The notes: a model not told the origin generated them from the letters alone. A stretch of DNA of 64,000 nt from an uncultured Acidimicrobiales bacterium (GCA_958295925.1 OY282384.1:437572-501571), one strand, 5' to 3'; positions 1-8,923 are shown, numbered from the stretch's first letter. Translations and numbers: made by a program.

Positions 1-495
1 ATCGCCAACTTCTTTATACTGCACGGAGTGGGCGCGGGTAAGCCGATCAACGCCCAGCAGATCGAAGCCCTGGTCTTCCTGGCCCACGGCCATCTGCTGG
101 CCCGCCATCAGCAGAATTTATTGACCCAGACCTTCCACGTAGGGCACCAAGGGCCGGTGTTGCCCAGCCTGCATAAGCAGCTGAGCTACTACAGCGACAC
201 ACCGCTCACCACGCCCTTGTCAGCCTTGGAAACCAAGTACACCAAGGAACAGACCCAGGTCTTGAACGAAGTCTATGCCAAGTATCAAGGCCACAGCGGG
301 GCAGAATTGGCGGAAGTCTGCCACCAGGAGCACAACCCCTGGTACCTGGCCTGGCAGAAGTACCGCGGGCCGGCGCCGATACCGGACGAGATGGTCCGGA
401 AGGAGTTCCTGGCGCTGTGGCCCGAGCTGGCGGTTCCAATACCGGCCCAAACACCGGCCCAAACGCCGGCCCAAACGCCGGGAACGGCAGAGTAA
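1..495 (+). CDS. Panacea-domain (DUF4065/GepA-like) protein, 5' partial
   Basis: The frame is open from base 1, so the start lies upstream; an internal GTG at 28 is not needed. The visible part begins with VANFFILHG-like sequence (IANFFILHG), then QQIEALVFLAHGHLLA and HQGPVLPSLHKQL. This is the N-terminal pattern of Panacea/DUF4065 proteins (locate, helix, 'yaqgw/ahgh', 'GPv.p.ly'). In that family these are antitoxins of varied toxin-antitoxin pairs or phage-associated proteins. The C-terminus is a short Pro-Ala-Gln-Thr repeat (PAQT x3), probably disordered. A tRNA-Gln gene starts 8 bp after the stop, and a second, related gene plus tRNA follows at 628-1302. Family assignment is from motif recognition; the function in this element is inferred. 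Confidence 0.7.
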   Translation: MANFFILHGVGAGKPINAQQIEALVFLAHGHLLARHQQNLLTQTFHVGHQGPVLPSLHKQLSYYSDTPLTTPLSALETKYTKEQTQVLNEVYAKYQGHSGAELAEVCHQEHNPWYLAWQKYRGPAPIPDEMVRKEFLALWPELAVPIPAQTPAQTPAQTPGTAE

Positions 496-503
496 CCGAA
501 CCC

Positions 504-578
504 AGCTGATTGGTGTATTGGCCAGCACGCAGGTCTTTGAAGCCTGAAGACAGGGTTCGATTCCCTGATCAGCTGCCA
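504..578 (+). tRNA. tRNA-Gln (anticodon TTG)
   Basis: A full cloverleaf can be drawn. The acceptor arm AGCTGAT pairs with ATCAGCT, followed by discriminator G and an encoded CCA (576-578). The D stem is GTG/CAC. The anticodon stem CAGGT/GCCTG encloses loop CTTTGAA, giving anticodon TTG. The T arm is CAGGG-TTCGATT-CCCTG. Anticodon TTG reads CAA, and by wobble CAG. The gene sits between two Panacea-like genes. Confidence 0.93.
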
Positions 579-627
579 CCCCCGCAAGATAGCCCCAATA
601 ATCCTCAATCATAAGGAGGAATCAACC

Positions 628-1206
628 ATGACTCAACTCTTGGAGAGAATCGGGGGCCGGCCCAAAGGCAGGCACGACGTGGAGGACAGCGAGCACTGCC
701 TGGACCCGTGCCAAGTGGCCAACGACTTCATAGTCCGCGGAGAAGTTCACGGCCAGCGGATAACCGGGCTGCAGGCCAACAAGCTGACTTATTTAGCCCA
801 CGCCTGGATGCTGGCCCTCCACGACCAGCCATTGATAAGAGGCGGCTTCTAGGCCTGGCCCTACGGCCCGCTGAACGAAGTGGTCTACTACCGCCTGAGC
901 CATTACGGCGGCGAACCGGTGGCCCTCATGGCCAGCAAAGACCGGGAATACACCCCGCTGGAGCAGTCGATCATCGACCAGACCTGGGACCGCTACCGGC
1001 ACCTGGACCCGATCACCCTGGCCGGGCGGTGCAACAAGAAGCATGGCGCCTGGCACCAGGCTTGGCAGAAGTACGGCCCGGCCCGAGCGCCGATTCGCAA
1101 CGAGCGATTGCGCGCCGAGTTTGCAGCCATCTACCAGAGATGGGAGAAAGAACAGAAGGGCAAGGCCGGTAGCCAGCAGCAGCGGCAGGCCAGCCCTGCA
1201 GTATAG
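628..1206 (+). CDS. Panacea-domain protein, interrupted by in-frame UAG at 850-852
   Basis: A strong Shine-Dalgarno (AAGGAGG) precedes ATG 628. The frame reads CQVANDFIVRGEV..., then RGGF-stop-AWPYGPLNEVVYY..., and continues in the same frame to 1206. The residues on both sides of the UAG (850-852) belong to one conserved block: in Panacea proteins this is 'F(E/Q)AWP.GP', and the neighbouring gene has the equivalent at its QGPVLP. The UAG therefore sits where Gln or Glu is expected and is one transition away from CAG. The C-terminal half (ALWQKY-like AWQKYGPARAPI) is closely related to the first gene (AWQKYRGPAPIPD). It may be a pseudogene, a readthrough product or a sequencing error. A tRNA-Gln follows 22 bp after the stop. 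Confidence 0.6.
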
Positions 1207-1228
1207 GGACGAGACACCACCCCACCCC

Positions 1229-1302
1229 AGCTCTGTAGTGTAAAGGAATCACGCGGGTTTCTGGAGCCCGAGATCTGGGTTCGATTCCCAGCGGAGCTGC
1301 CA
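1229..1302 (+). tRNA. tRNA-Gln (anticodon CTG)
   Basis: The acceptor AGCTCTG pairs with CGGAGCT (one T-G pair), followed by discriminator G and encoded CCA (1300-1302). The D stem is GTG/CAC. The anticodon stem CGGGT/GCCCG encloses loop TTCTGGA, giving anticodon CTG for codon CAG. The T arm is CTGGG-TTCGATT-CCCAG. It is the second tRNA-Gln within 800 bp and also follows a Panacea-like gene. Confidence 0.93.
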
Positions 1303-1620
1303 AGCAGGTCGCTAGACTTTCCCACTGGCCCCCCGGCCCCATCTTCCCCGGCCTGGCAAGCTATGATTGGGGCTATGGTTGGAGCTACGGTTGGGGCTAT
1401 GGTTGGGGCTACAACGGGGGGCGACGCGACAGCCGCCATGATGGCTGCCGCCGGAAGGCGGGAAGACCGGCCAGCAGCCGGTGGAACCTACGAGAACCAA
1501 GCCAATCGAGAACTAAGCCAATCGAGAACTAAGCCAATCCCAACAGATGGGAATACCAGGCCCCAACCCTGGAGAGAGAACCCCCTAAACTCCATTACAG
1601 AGGAGGTATGAGTAGAGACC
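1303..1620. other. Non-coding gap with short direct repeats and one hairpin unit
   Basis: No convincing gene is seen. It holds about four copies of a 12-bp unit, TTGGGGCTATGG and variants, at 1367-1413. Two and a half copies of a 16-bp unit, GCCAATCGAGAACTAA, lie at 1501-1540. A single hairpin follows (TCCC 1538-1541 with GGGA 1549-1552, tail ATACCAGG) of the type found in the large intergenic arrays. The Shine-Dalgarno of the next gene (GAGGAGG) lies near 1600-1606. Confidence 0.6.
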
Positions 1621-4600
1621 ATGCCCAAACGCTGGCAACCCAAGCCCAAGGACCCCAAGGCCAGAGAGGCCCAGGAAATCCACGCGACTGTATTGACCGA
1701 CCGCGTCGTGCGGGAATTGGAGCCCAGGAACTTCAAGTTCATGGCCATTTCCGACGACGGGAAGCGGCTCTACCCCATGGGCGAGAACGACGACTGCTGG
1801 CTGGAACGCCGGGACGCCGAAAGCGCCCTCCGGGCCGACGACGCCCAGGGCATCTTCGTCAAGCACGGCGACAGCTTTACGATACATAGATTACTCAACC
1901 GCGGGAAGGACAACTTCGGCTTCGACGCCTGGCGCCGGATCAACCACGAAGTTGAGAACGCACTGAACGAAGCCAAGGACGCCTTGGGCATCGACGACGA
2001 CGGCGAACGCGGCAACGGCATCGGCCTGTTCCACCTGGACGAACGCATAACGCCGTTGGTCGCCAAACGCGCCGTGGTGCACAACCCCGGCCGCTACGCC
2101 AGCGCCATGCTGCGGGAGTTCATCGGCCCGGAACTATACGACCTGACGCTGAAGCTGGTCGGCAGCTACTTCGCCACCGTCGACCTGGCCGGCCAGGTCA
2201 GTCTCAACATGGACAGCCTGCAAGAGGCCCATAAAATCAGCCCCAACGCGACGATGTATTGGCTGATGGCCCAGGAGCAGCTGCAGAACCGGGCCCAGGC
2301 CGCCAAGCGATGGGAGCGGCACGAGGGAAGAACCGGCGAGCCGGGAATCCCCTTCGAAAGCGAGAAGGTGGCCGAGCGGCTCCGAGTCCGCGCCACCGGC
2401 GAACTGCAGAGCGGCGAACCGGCGACCGACCGCCGGCGCTGGACCAGCCCGATGCGGCCGGCCGGCGAACGCAGCCCCGCGGCTGAGCTAGAAGAGTCCA
2501 GCCAAGACAAGAAGCCGCCCCGCCGCTGGAACCAGACCGCGAAGACCGCGGAAGAGATTCTGGCCGAGGCCAAAGAACTCTTCCTGGAGGACTGCCGGGC
2601 CTTCGGCTTGAAGGTTACGACGGATCTAAGGTTACACGACGGCGTCGAACCGAACGTCGAGCCCAACGGACAAAGAAACGACCCCGAGTTCATGGGATAC
2701 CTGCGCCGCAGCCACAGCCCGCTGAACGGACTGGGCGCGCTGGGCCACCACCCCGCGGCCGGCCCCAGTGAGAACGAAGACGACGAAGAGTTCAGTCTCA
2801 CCGACGAGGACGGCGACAATCGCCAGGAGGGCTTCCAAGCCCTGGCCCAGCTCCGCGCAGCGCTGGTCAACAAGCTGGCCACCCAGGCCAACGGCGGCGT
2901 CGCCCTGGCGGTAGTGCCCACGGCCGAAACAGCCCCGGCCGAAATCGACTGGAACCAGGCCGCCCACGACCTGGCAGTGGAGACCATGACCGCGACGCCG
3001 GAGAAGCTCTGGCGCTACTTCCAGCAAATCAGCCCCCGGCTGCTGCAGGGCAACCACGTGTCGCCGATACACCGAGTCTGCGCCGGCGCCGTGCGGCAGC
3101 TGTTCGAGATAACCGGCCCCGCCGGGCCGCCGGCCTATACCATAACCAAGTTCTACGGCCACCAGAGCAACCCCCTGGGCAACATCCCCAAGCCGGTGTT
3201 GCGCAGCCTGTTCCTCCGCAGCCGCTGGCCCCGGCAACGGCAGGAGGACTTGATCCGGGCCGGCTATCTATTGAACGACAAGAAGGCCAGCCACTTCTGG
3301 GAGCTGGGCGCCCACCTAAGGAACAGCGACGACCTGAGTTCGGTCGAAGCCATGGCCGACAGCGAGGTGGGCAAGCATGCCGAAATCATGCTCAACCACG
3401 CCCTGGAGCTGGCCAAGAAAGAAAGAGAAAGAGAACGGGAGGCCCAAGCCGCCAAAGCGAAAGCGGCCGGCCAAGACCCCGGCAAGAAGCACGGCCCCAC
3501 CCGCTTCCTGGAACTGCTCCACGGCAACGGCAAGCCCCTGCACTCCAACAGCGTAGGCCAGCAGCTGCACCTCAGAGGCAAGGAGAAGGCCCGGGCCAGA
3601 GAACTGGAGGCCAAGGCCGGCTCCGACCAGTATAGAAATCAAATCGCCCTGCTCTGCGACTTGCTGCGCCGGCCCGAGGCCCAGAGCAGGCTGTTACAGG
3701 CCTGCGAAGACCGCATGCCGCTGGAACAGAGCGGGAACAGCCTGACGATCTGGCAGCAGGCAGGACAGCCGCCGCTCGTTATCACTCGGCAACCGAGTGG
3801 AGAAGTGATAATCACCGGAGAACCCGCCGGCAGCAGCCTAGCCGACTGGCTGCGGCGGCCCCGCGCCGACGGCGAGGCCATCCAGGATGCCTGGCTGAGA
3901 GACGCCGTGGACGCCCGCTTGGCCCAAGACCTGAAGCACGAGAACGCCAGCCCGGCCTCCCGAGTCAGCGGCGACCTGCTCTACAACCCGGAAGACCAGG
4001 AAGAGTTCGAGGACGGCGCCAGGACCCTGGTACAGCTCAACCGCCGGACGCTGAAAAAGAACGAAGAGCTGGACCGAGCCGCCAACCGCAACCAGTGGCA
4101 CGCCGGCGCCCCGGTAGCCCGCTGGGCTCGGCTGGAAGCCCGCCAGATATTGAGCGACCTGGTGGAACAGGCCGAAGGCCCCGCGCCCCTGGACGATAAG
4201 GGCAAGCTGGACGAAGCCAGCGCCGGGCCCCTGACCAAAGCCCTCAGTCGGCTGCGGGGCGACAACCGCGCCGTCCGCGCCTGCTACCCCCAGGTATTGC
4301 AGACGCTGCTCAGCCATGAAGAAACCATGTTTCAAGGCATGGTGGCCCGGCTGCTGCGTCCCGGCGACCTGGCGACGGCCGACGGCAACCTGCGCCGCCT
4401 GCAGGAATGGGGCATCCTGCCTCCCAAACGGATAATCACGCTGGGGCTGCACAACGCCCTCCTCACCGACCACAGGATACTTAGAGACCTGGAGCAGACC
4501 AACCCGGCCATCCTGGCCTACTGGCTGGCCCTGGCCGAACAGGGAATACTGGTCCAGGATAGCAAGAGTCCAGAAGAAACAGCCCAAGCCGTGGAACCCA

Positions 4601-5895
4601 TCCGCCACGCCGGGCAGGTCATCACCCTGGTGAAGCAGCGGCTGGCGCAGCAGGCGACCGGCCAGCAGAATAGAATAACCTGGCGTAGCCTGCAGCAATG
4701 CCCACGGGGGCTCATAGTAGGCCTGTTCCATCAGGATGACACGGTCGACGTACTAGCCGCCGGCCGCCAGGCGAGTGGCTGGAGGCGGCGCACCCGGAAG
4801 CAGAACCAGACCAAGCCGGAGCACCAGCGCTGGCACGTCAGTGAACGGGTGCTGCTGGCCAGTTTATTAACTGCCGCCGAGCAGGTCGCCCAGCAGGCGA
4901 AGGGGAATCCCGAAAAGAGCGGCACCGGCGACTGGGCCACCGGCCCGGAGCTACAGAACGAAAGAAACTGGAACCAGGCCCTGACCAACGTGGCCAAGAC
5001 CATCCTGGGCATCTACGAAGGCAGCTACTTCAACAAGAAGTGCCTGGATGTATTAGCCCCCGCCCTGGCCCGGGTCAGCCTGCAGCACGAGCTGGCCAAT
5101 ATCGGCAACGGCCGAGCCCGGAGAGACCTGGAGGCCCAAGTCCGCAGCCAATTGAACGACGTCATCGACATGGTGAACGCGGTGCCGGAGACCGCGCTGT
5201 CGAAGGGCCGGCCCACCGGCAGCTGGCACCAGCTGGTCAAGCGTTCCGAACGCTGGCACCGAGCCCGGCGGCAGGCCGGCGAAACCACCCGCCGGCTGGA
5301 GACGCTGAAACGGCAGAACGGCCAGTATAAGGGTTGGCGTTCCAACCTGGACCGGGGCACCCTGTCCCAGCTCCTGGGAGAGGCATTGCCGGAGTTGACA
5401 GGAAGCCACCTGGCCAGCCACCTCGGCAACGGGCATAACGGGCATAACGGCAACGGCAACAGCAACGGTAACCACAGCTACGCCGTGGACTACGAATACC
5501 GGGCCCTGGACAGCCAGTGCCTGCTCTTCGACGAGTCCCAGATGATGCAGCACTGCATCAGCAGTTACGATAAGGACTGCATCGAAGGCAAGACTCGCCT
5601 GTTCCACCTGCAGCCCCTAGAGCTGACCAGCCAGGCGCCGGACCCCTACGGCATCTCGGTCGAACTGCGCCGGGACCAGGACGAGAAGAAGTGGCTGGCC
5701 TTCCAGATCAAAGGCATGAAGAACCGGCGGGCCACGCCGGAAGAAGAAGCCGCCGCCGAGCGCTTGGCCCAGGCCTACTCCGCGGCCCCGGACCGCAAGG
5801 AAGTCCCGGCCCACCGGACCATCGACCCCGAACCCAACGACCCCGGCGTGCAACTCGGCCATTCCTTGATGGTGGAGATGCGCCGCGCGGAGTAG
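1621..5895 (+). CDS. Giant PcfJ-like protein (1424 aa)
   Basis: The C-terminal ~100 residues (about 1290-1390) carry the PcfJ-family pattern: MMQHCISSYDKDCIEGKTRL, then FHL, a short beta segment (YGISVELRR), and FQIKGMKNRRATPEE. PcfJ proteins are typically 350-450 aa and are encoded on conjugative plasmids, ICEs and phages; their biochemical role is not established. Here the domain ends a 1424-residue chain whose first ~1280 residues I do not recognise. These residues are charged and helical, with an acidic stretch (NEDDEEFSLTDEDGD, about 380-395) and a Gly-Asn-His repeat region (about 1265-1285). ATG 1621 is chosen because GAGGAGG lies upstream, although the spacing is long; an overlapping ATG at 1608 is in another frame. 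A tandem repeat array starts just after its stop. Confidence 0.72.
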   Translation: MPKRWQPKPKDPKAREAQEIHATVLTDRVVRELEPRNFKFMAISDDGKRLYPMGENDDCWLERRDAESALRADDAQGIFVKHGDSFTIHRLLNRGKDNFGFDAWRRINHEVENALNEAKDALGIDDDGERGNGIGLFHLDERITPLVAKRAVVHNPGRYASAMLREFIGPELYDLTLKLVGSYFATVDLAGQVSLNMDSLQEAHKISPNATMYWLMAQEQLQNRAQAAKRWERHEGRTGEPGIPFESEKVAERLRVRATGELQSGEPATDRRRWTSPMRPAGERSPAAELEESSQDKKPPRRWNQTAKTAEEILAEAKELFLEDCRAFGLKVTTDLRLHDGVEPNVEPNGQRNDPEFMGYLRRSHSPLNGLGALGHHPAAGPSENEDDEEFSLTDEDGDNRQEGFQALAQLRAALVNKLATQANGGVALAVVPTAETAPAEIDWNQAAHDLAVETMTATPEKLWRYFQQISPRLLQGNHVSPIHRVCAGAVRQLFEITGPAGPPAYTITKFYGHQSNPLGNIPKPVLRSLFLRSRWPRQRQEDLIRAGYLLNDKKASHFWELGAHLRNSDDLSSVEAMADSEVGKHAEIMLNHALELAKKEREREREAQAAKAKAAGQDPGKKHGPTRFLELLHGNGKPLHSNSVGQQLHLRGKEKARARELEAKAGSDQYRNQIALLCDLLRRPEAQSRLLQACEDRMPLEQSGNSLTIWQQAGQPPLVITRQPSGEVIITGEPAGSSLADWLRRPRADGEAIQDAWLRDAVDARLAQDLKHENASPASRVSGDLLYNPEDQEEFEDGARTLVQLNRRTLKKNEELDRAANRNQWHAGAPVARWARLEARQILSDLVEQAEGPAPLDDKGKLDEASAGPLTKALSRLRGDNRAVRACYPQVLQTLLSHEETMFQGMVARLLRPGDLATADGNLRRLQEWGILPPKRIITLGLHNALLTDHRILRDLEQTNPAILAYWLALAEQGILVQDSKSPEETAQAVEPIRHAGQVITLVKQRLAQQATGQQNRITWRSLQQCPRGLIVGLFHQDDTVDVLAAGRQASGWRRRTRKQNQTKPEHQRWHVSERVLLASLLTAAEQVAQQAKGNPEKSGTGDWATGPELQNERNWNQALTNVAKTILGIYEGSYFNKKCLDVLAPALARVSLQHELANIGNGRARRDLEAQVRSQLNDVIDMVNAVPETALSKGRPTGSWHQLVKRSERWHRARRQAGETTRRLETLKRQNGQYKGWRSNLDRGTLSQLLGEALPELTGSHLASHLGNGHNGHNGNGNSNGNHSYAVDYEYRALDSQCLLFDESQMMQHCISSYDKDCIEGKTRLFHLQPLELTSQAPDPYGISVELRRDQDEKKWLAFQIKGMKNRRATPEEEAAAERLAQAYSAAPDRKEVPAHRTIDPEPNDPGVQLGHSLMVEMRRAE

Positions 5896-5905
5896 AGCAA
5901 TCCCC

Positions 5906-6101
5906 CAGTCAGTCACCGGCAGTCAGTCACCGGCAGTCAGTCACCGGCAGTCAGTCACCGGCAGTCAGTCACCGGCAGTCAGTCACCGGCAGTCAGTCAC
6001 CGGCAGTCAGTCACCGGCAGTCAGTCACCGGCAGTCAGTCACCGGCAGTCAGTCACCGGCAGTCAGTCACCGGCAGTCAGTCACCGGCAGTCAGTCACCG
6101 G
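5906..6101. repeat. Tandem array, 14 copies of a 14-bp unit
   Basis: The unit CAGTCAGTCACCGG is repeated 14 times without any visible change, starting 10 bp after the stop codon of the PcfJ-like gene. 14 bp is not a multiple of three, so it is not a coding repeat, and each unit itself contains CAGTCAGT. Perfect identity suggests a young or actively homogenised VNTR, an iteron-like binding array, or an assembly-sensitive satellite. Confidence 0.97.
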
Positions 6102-6185
6102 CAGCCAAGCCCAGGAACTCAACCCCAGAGTTTGGCTGCCGGACCCCATCAAGCAGCGAATCAGCCAGAAGGAGCGGAACGGCCC

Positions 6186-6548
6186 ATGAACAACCCGATG
6201 AACAACCAGTTGAACAACCCGATGAACAACCCGATGAACAAGTGGGAGCCAGTCCACAAAGAGGAACAAGTCTACGTCCCGGTGCTGCTCCGGCAGGACA
6301 TCTACAAAGCCGTCACCGCCGGCAATCTGTTGGACGACCTGGACGACGACCTGGTCCACCCAATGGTCGCCACCAGCGCCGTGGTCTGCCGCAGCTGCGG
6401 CATGGAAGTGCTGCGCATCAGCCACCGCGGGAAGAAGCCAAAGGCCGGTGATGAAGCCGGCGACGATGCCGGCGACGATGCCGGCGAAGTCGAACAGAAC
6501 AACAGCGCGGCCTACCGCTGCAGGCAATGCGCACGGAAGGAAAGCTGA
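6186..6548 (+). CDS. Zinc-ribbon protein with Asn-rich N-terminal repeats
   Basis: The 120-aa product starts at ATG 6186 behind AGAAGGAG. Residues 1-19 are a repeat of (M/L)NNP/MNNQ units encoded by near-identical 15- or 12-bp blocks, a low-complexity Asn/Met stretch. The middle (YVPVLLRQDIYKAVTAGN) looks like a small folded domain. Two Cys pairs, CRSC and CRQC, about 45 residues apart, would form a zinc ribbon, with an acidic DAGDDAGDDAGE repeat in the loop between them. It has no recognised family. It probably belongs to the same transcription unit as the PLD-family gene downstream. Confidence 0.7.
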   Translation: MNNPMNNQLNNPMNNPMNKWEPVHKEEQVYVPVLLRQDIYKAVTAGNLLDDLDDDLVHPMVATSAVVCRSCGMEVLRISHRGKKPKAGDEAGDDAGDDAGEVEQNNSAAYRCRQCARKES

Positions 6549-6618
6549 TCCAGCCAGGCTATCAGGGCCCACGAATACGAAAAGAATGGCGTTCGTCCCA
6601 GCCGAATAGGAGAAAACG

Positions 6619-7524
6619 TTGCCGCACAAGCCAATGGAGAACCCCATCGCCTGGGCGTACGAGGCGATTGCGGGCGAGATCAAGGCCAACCTGCTCGCCT
6701 ACCGGCACATCTTCCAGCCAAGCAACGAGCCCGAAAGAGCGACAGGAAGACCGAACCACGCACAACGGCCGTCAGGGCCGGCGAATAACCAGAAGGAGGG
6801 CAATCGTCCCACGCAGCAAGGAGGCCGTGCCATGCCCCAATTCCTGACCACCAGCGGCATCTCCCACGAGATGGAACGCATCATCCGCGAGGCGAAGCAG
6901 GAAGTAATCATCGTCTCCCCCTACTTGAAAACCAATCCAATCCTGCAGGAATACCTCCAGGACAAGAGCCGCCAGCAGGTCCCCATCAAGCTGGTCTACG
7001 GCAAGGTGAAGAAGCTGGAAGGCAGCGAACAGCATTGGCTGAAGGAGCTGCCCACCGCTGAGGTCAGCTTCTACCAGAACCTGCACGCCAAGTGCTACTT
7101 AAACGAGCACAAAGCCCTAATCACTTCAATGAACCTGCACAGCTTCTCCCAGGCGAATAATCGCGAAATGGGCGTCCTGGCCGACAAGGCCACCCAGCCG
7201 GAGCTGTACCAGGAGATCCGAAACGAAGTGGAATCCATCCTGGCCGCCGCCACCCGGCAGGATAAGAAGGCAGGAGCCGGCGCCAAGACCGGAGCCACCA
7301 GCAGCAGCTACGCCAACAAAGCGGCGCAAGGGCAACACCCGGGAGTGAGGCGACAAACCGCCGCCAACGGCAAGGCCAGCACAGCGGCAGCCCCAGCCAA
7401 AGCCAAGCCCGCCGGCAACGGCGGCAACGACGGCAACGGCGGCAACGACGGTAAACGAACTCCCGAAGAATGGGCGCGCATCAACGCCATCAAGAAGAAC
7501 CGGGCCAAAGCCGGGGGGAGATAG
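6619..7524 (+). CDS. PLD-family (HKD motif) protein
   Basis: The core contains SPYLKTNPILQEYLQ and the catalytic-type motif LHAKCYLNEHKALITSMNLH...N.E.GV, the single HxK(x4)/S.N signature of bacterial PLD-like domains. These occur in nucleases and in proteins linked to restriction systems. The start is uncertain. TTG 6619 has AGGAG six bases upstream and the intervening codons look coding. However, ATG 6832 has AAGGAGG, and the paralog at 9063 begins at the position equivalent to 6832 (MPQFLTT versus MPVFLTT). The C-terminus (from about 215) is Ala/Lys/Gly-rich with Gly-Gly-Asn-Asp repeats, ending in a basic helix (RTPEEWARINAIKKN). HSDR_N-like nuclease and a second PLD gene follow. Confidence 0.75.
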   Translation: MPHKPMENPIAWAYEAIAGEIKANLLAYRHIFQPSNEPERATGRPNHAQRPSGPANNQKEGNRPTQQGGRAMPQFLTTSGISHEMERIIREAKQEVIIVSPYLKTNPILQEYLQDKSRQQVPIKLVYGKVKKLEGSEQHWLKELPTAEVSFYQNLHAKCYLNEHKALITSMNLHSFSQANNREMGVLADKATQPELYQEIRNEVESILAAATRQDKKAGAGAKTGATSSSYANKAAQGQHPGVRRQTAANGKASTAAAPAKAKPAGNGGNDGNGGNDGKRTPEEWARINAIKKNRAKAGGR

Positions 7525-7634
7525 GACAAGAAATACGGCAGACGCCCAGCCCCCACCAACCACCAGCCCCACTTACAATAGAAGCTGGCACCCAACCCCA
7601 CGCCCCAGCGACATTCCGCCAAGAGGAAGAAAGA

Positions 7635-8864
7635 ATGGATAAAGACCTCATCCGCAACATCAGCATCCGGCTCACCGACACCCTCCAGGCCCTGGAGACC
7701 GCCACCAGCGAGGAAGCCACCAAAATGGGCCTGATCGTCCCGATGATCCACGGCCTGGGCTACAATCCGTACGACCTGAGAGAAGTCATCCCCGAGTTCT
7801 CCGCCGACGTCGGAAACAAGAGAGGGGAGAGGGTCGACTACGCCATCATCCGCGACGACCAGCCGGTCATGCTGATCGAAGCCAAGCCGGCCGGCGAACC
7901 GCTGAAGGAGGACAACGTCGGGCAGCTCTCCCGCTACTTCGGCACCCTGCCGGAATTGCACATCGCCATACTGACCAACGGCGTGTCCTGGAAGTTCTTC
8001 GCGGACCTCGACAAGCCCAACGTCATGGACAGCCACCCCTTCTTCGAAGTCGACCTGATGAACCTCAGCGACGCCGACCTGGACGAACTGGAGCGCTTCT
8101 CCAAGAAGGGACTCAATATCGGGCAGTTGTTGGAAACCGCCACCGGGCTGAAGCACACCCGGGCCATCAAAGCCCTGCTCACCAAGCAGATGACCGACCC
8201 CGACGAAGGCCTGGTCCGCTGGGTGACCGGCGAGGTGTACGACGGAGTGCGCAGCACCACGGTCATCGAAAAGTTCACCGCCCTGACCAAGGAGGCCCTG
8301 CAGCAGGTGATCAACGACCGAGTTTACGGCCGCCTGCAGCACGCCCTCCAGGGCGAAGAGCCGCCCCGCGCCCCCAGCACTGGAGAGACGGCGCCCACCA
8401 ACGGGAAGACAACAGCGAAGGAAGAGGAGCCCGAGGACAGCATCACCACCACAGTGGAGGAACTGGAGACCTACTGCATCATCAAGTCGATGCTCCACGA
8501 CCTGATCCCGCCGGAGCGAGTGGTCTATAAGGACTTCCGGCAGCAGATGAGCATCTACCTGCGCCGCAGCGAAACCGACCGGCAGGGTATCCGAGTGGCC
8601 GTGCTCTTCTTCCACAAGGCGAAGAAGGAATTCGCCTTCACCGAAGTGGGCGAGCCGAACCCCAAGCGGCGGCCCATCGCCAACCCGGACGAGATGTACC
8701 AGTACCGAGACGAGCTGCGGGAACTCACCCGCCAGGCCCTGGAACCCAAGCCGGCCAACGCCAAGGAGACCCAGGCGGAGGCAGCACCGCCAATCGACGT
8801 CATGCCCACCGGCAGCTACGCCGGAGACATGGCCAGGCCGGTCACCGACCAGGTAGAAGAGTAG
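7635..8864 (+). CDS. HSDR_N-like (COG4748) PD-(D/E)XK nuclease-domain protein
   Basis: The 409-aa product starts at ATG 7635 (AAGAGGAAGAAAGA upstream). It begins with MDKDLIRNISIRL.., then EATKMGLIVPMIHGLGYNPYD.., and the nuclease core ERVDYAIIRDDQPVMLIEAK (D about residue 67, E-x-K about 81-83). This is the pattern of the N-terminal domain of type I restriction R subunits as it occurs in stand-alone form in phages and defence islands. No helicase follows, so it is not a complete HsdR. The second half (YCIIKSMLHDLIPPERVVYKD.. ) matches the C-terminal part of such stand-alone proteins. It likely binds or cleaves DNA; the active-site order D...E-x-K is present. It is flanked by two PLD-family genes. 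Confidence 0.75.
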   Translation: MDKDLIRNISIRLTDTLQALETATSEEATKMGLIVPMIHGLGYNPYDLREVIPEFSADVGNKRGERVDYAIIRDDQPVMLIEAKPAGEPLKEDNVGQLSRYFGTLPELHIAILTNGVSWKFFADLDKPNVMDSHPFFEVDLMNLSDADLDELERFSKKGLNIGQLLETATGLKHTRAIKALLTKQMTDPDEGLVRWVTGEVYDGVRSTTVIEKFTALTKEALQQVINDRVYGRLQHALQGEEPPRAPSTGETAPTNGKTTAKEEEPEDSITTTVEELETYCIIKSMLHDLIPPERVVYKDFRQQMSIYLRRSETDRQGIRVAVLFFHKAKKEFAFTEVGEPNPKRRPIANPDEMYQYRDELRELTRQALEPKPANAKETQAEAAPPIDVMPTGSYAGDMARPVTDQVEE

Positions 8865-8923
8865 TAGAAGACTAGTCGAAGATTAGTAGAAACCGCAACC
8901 AAGCCGTTAGAATAGAACGGTTC

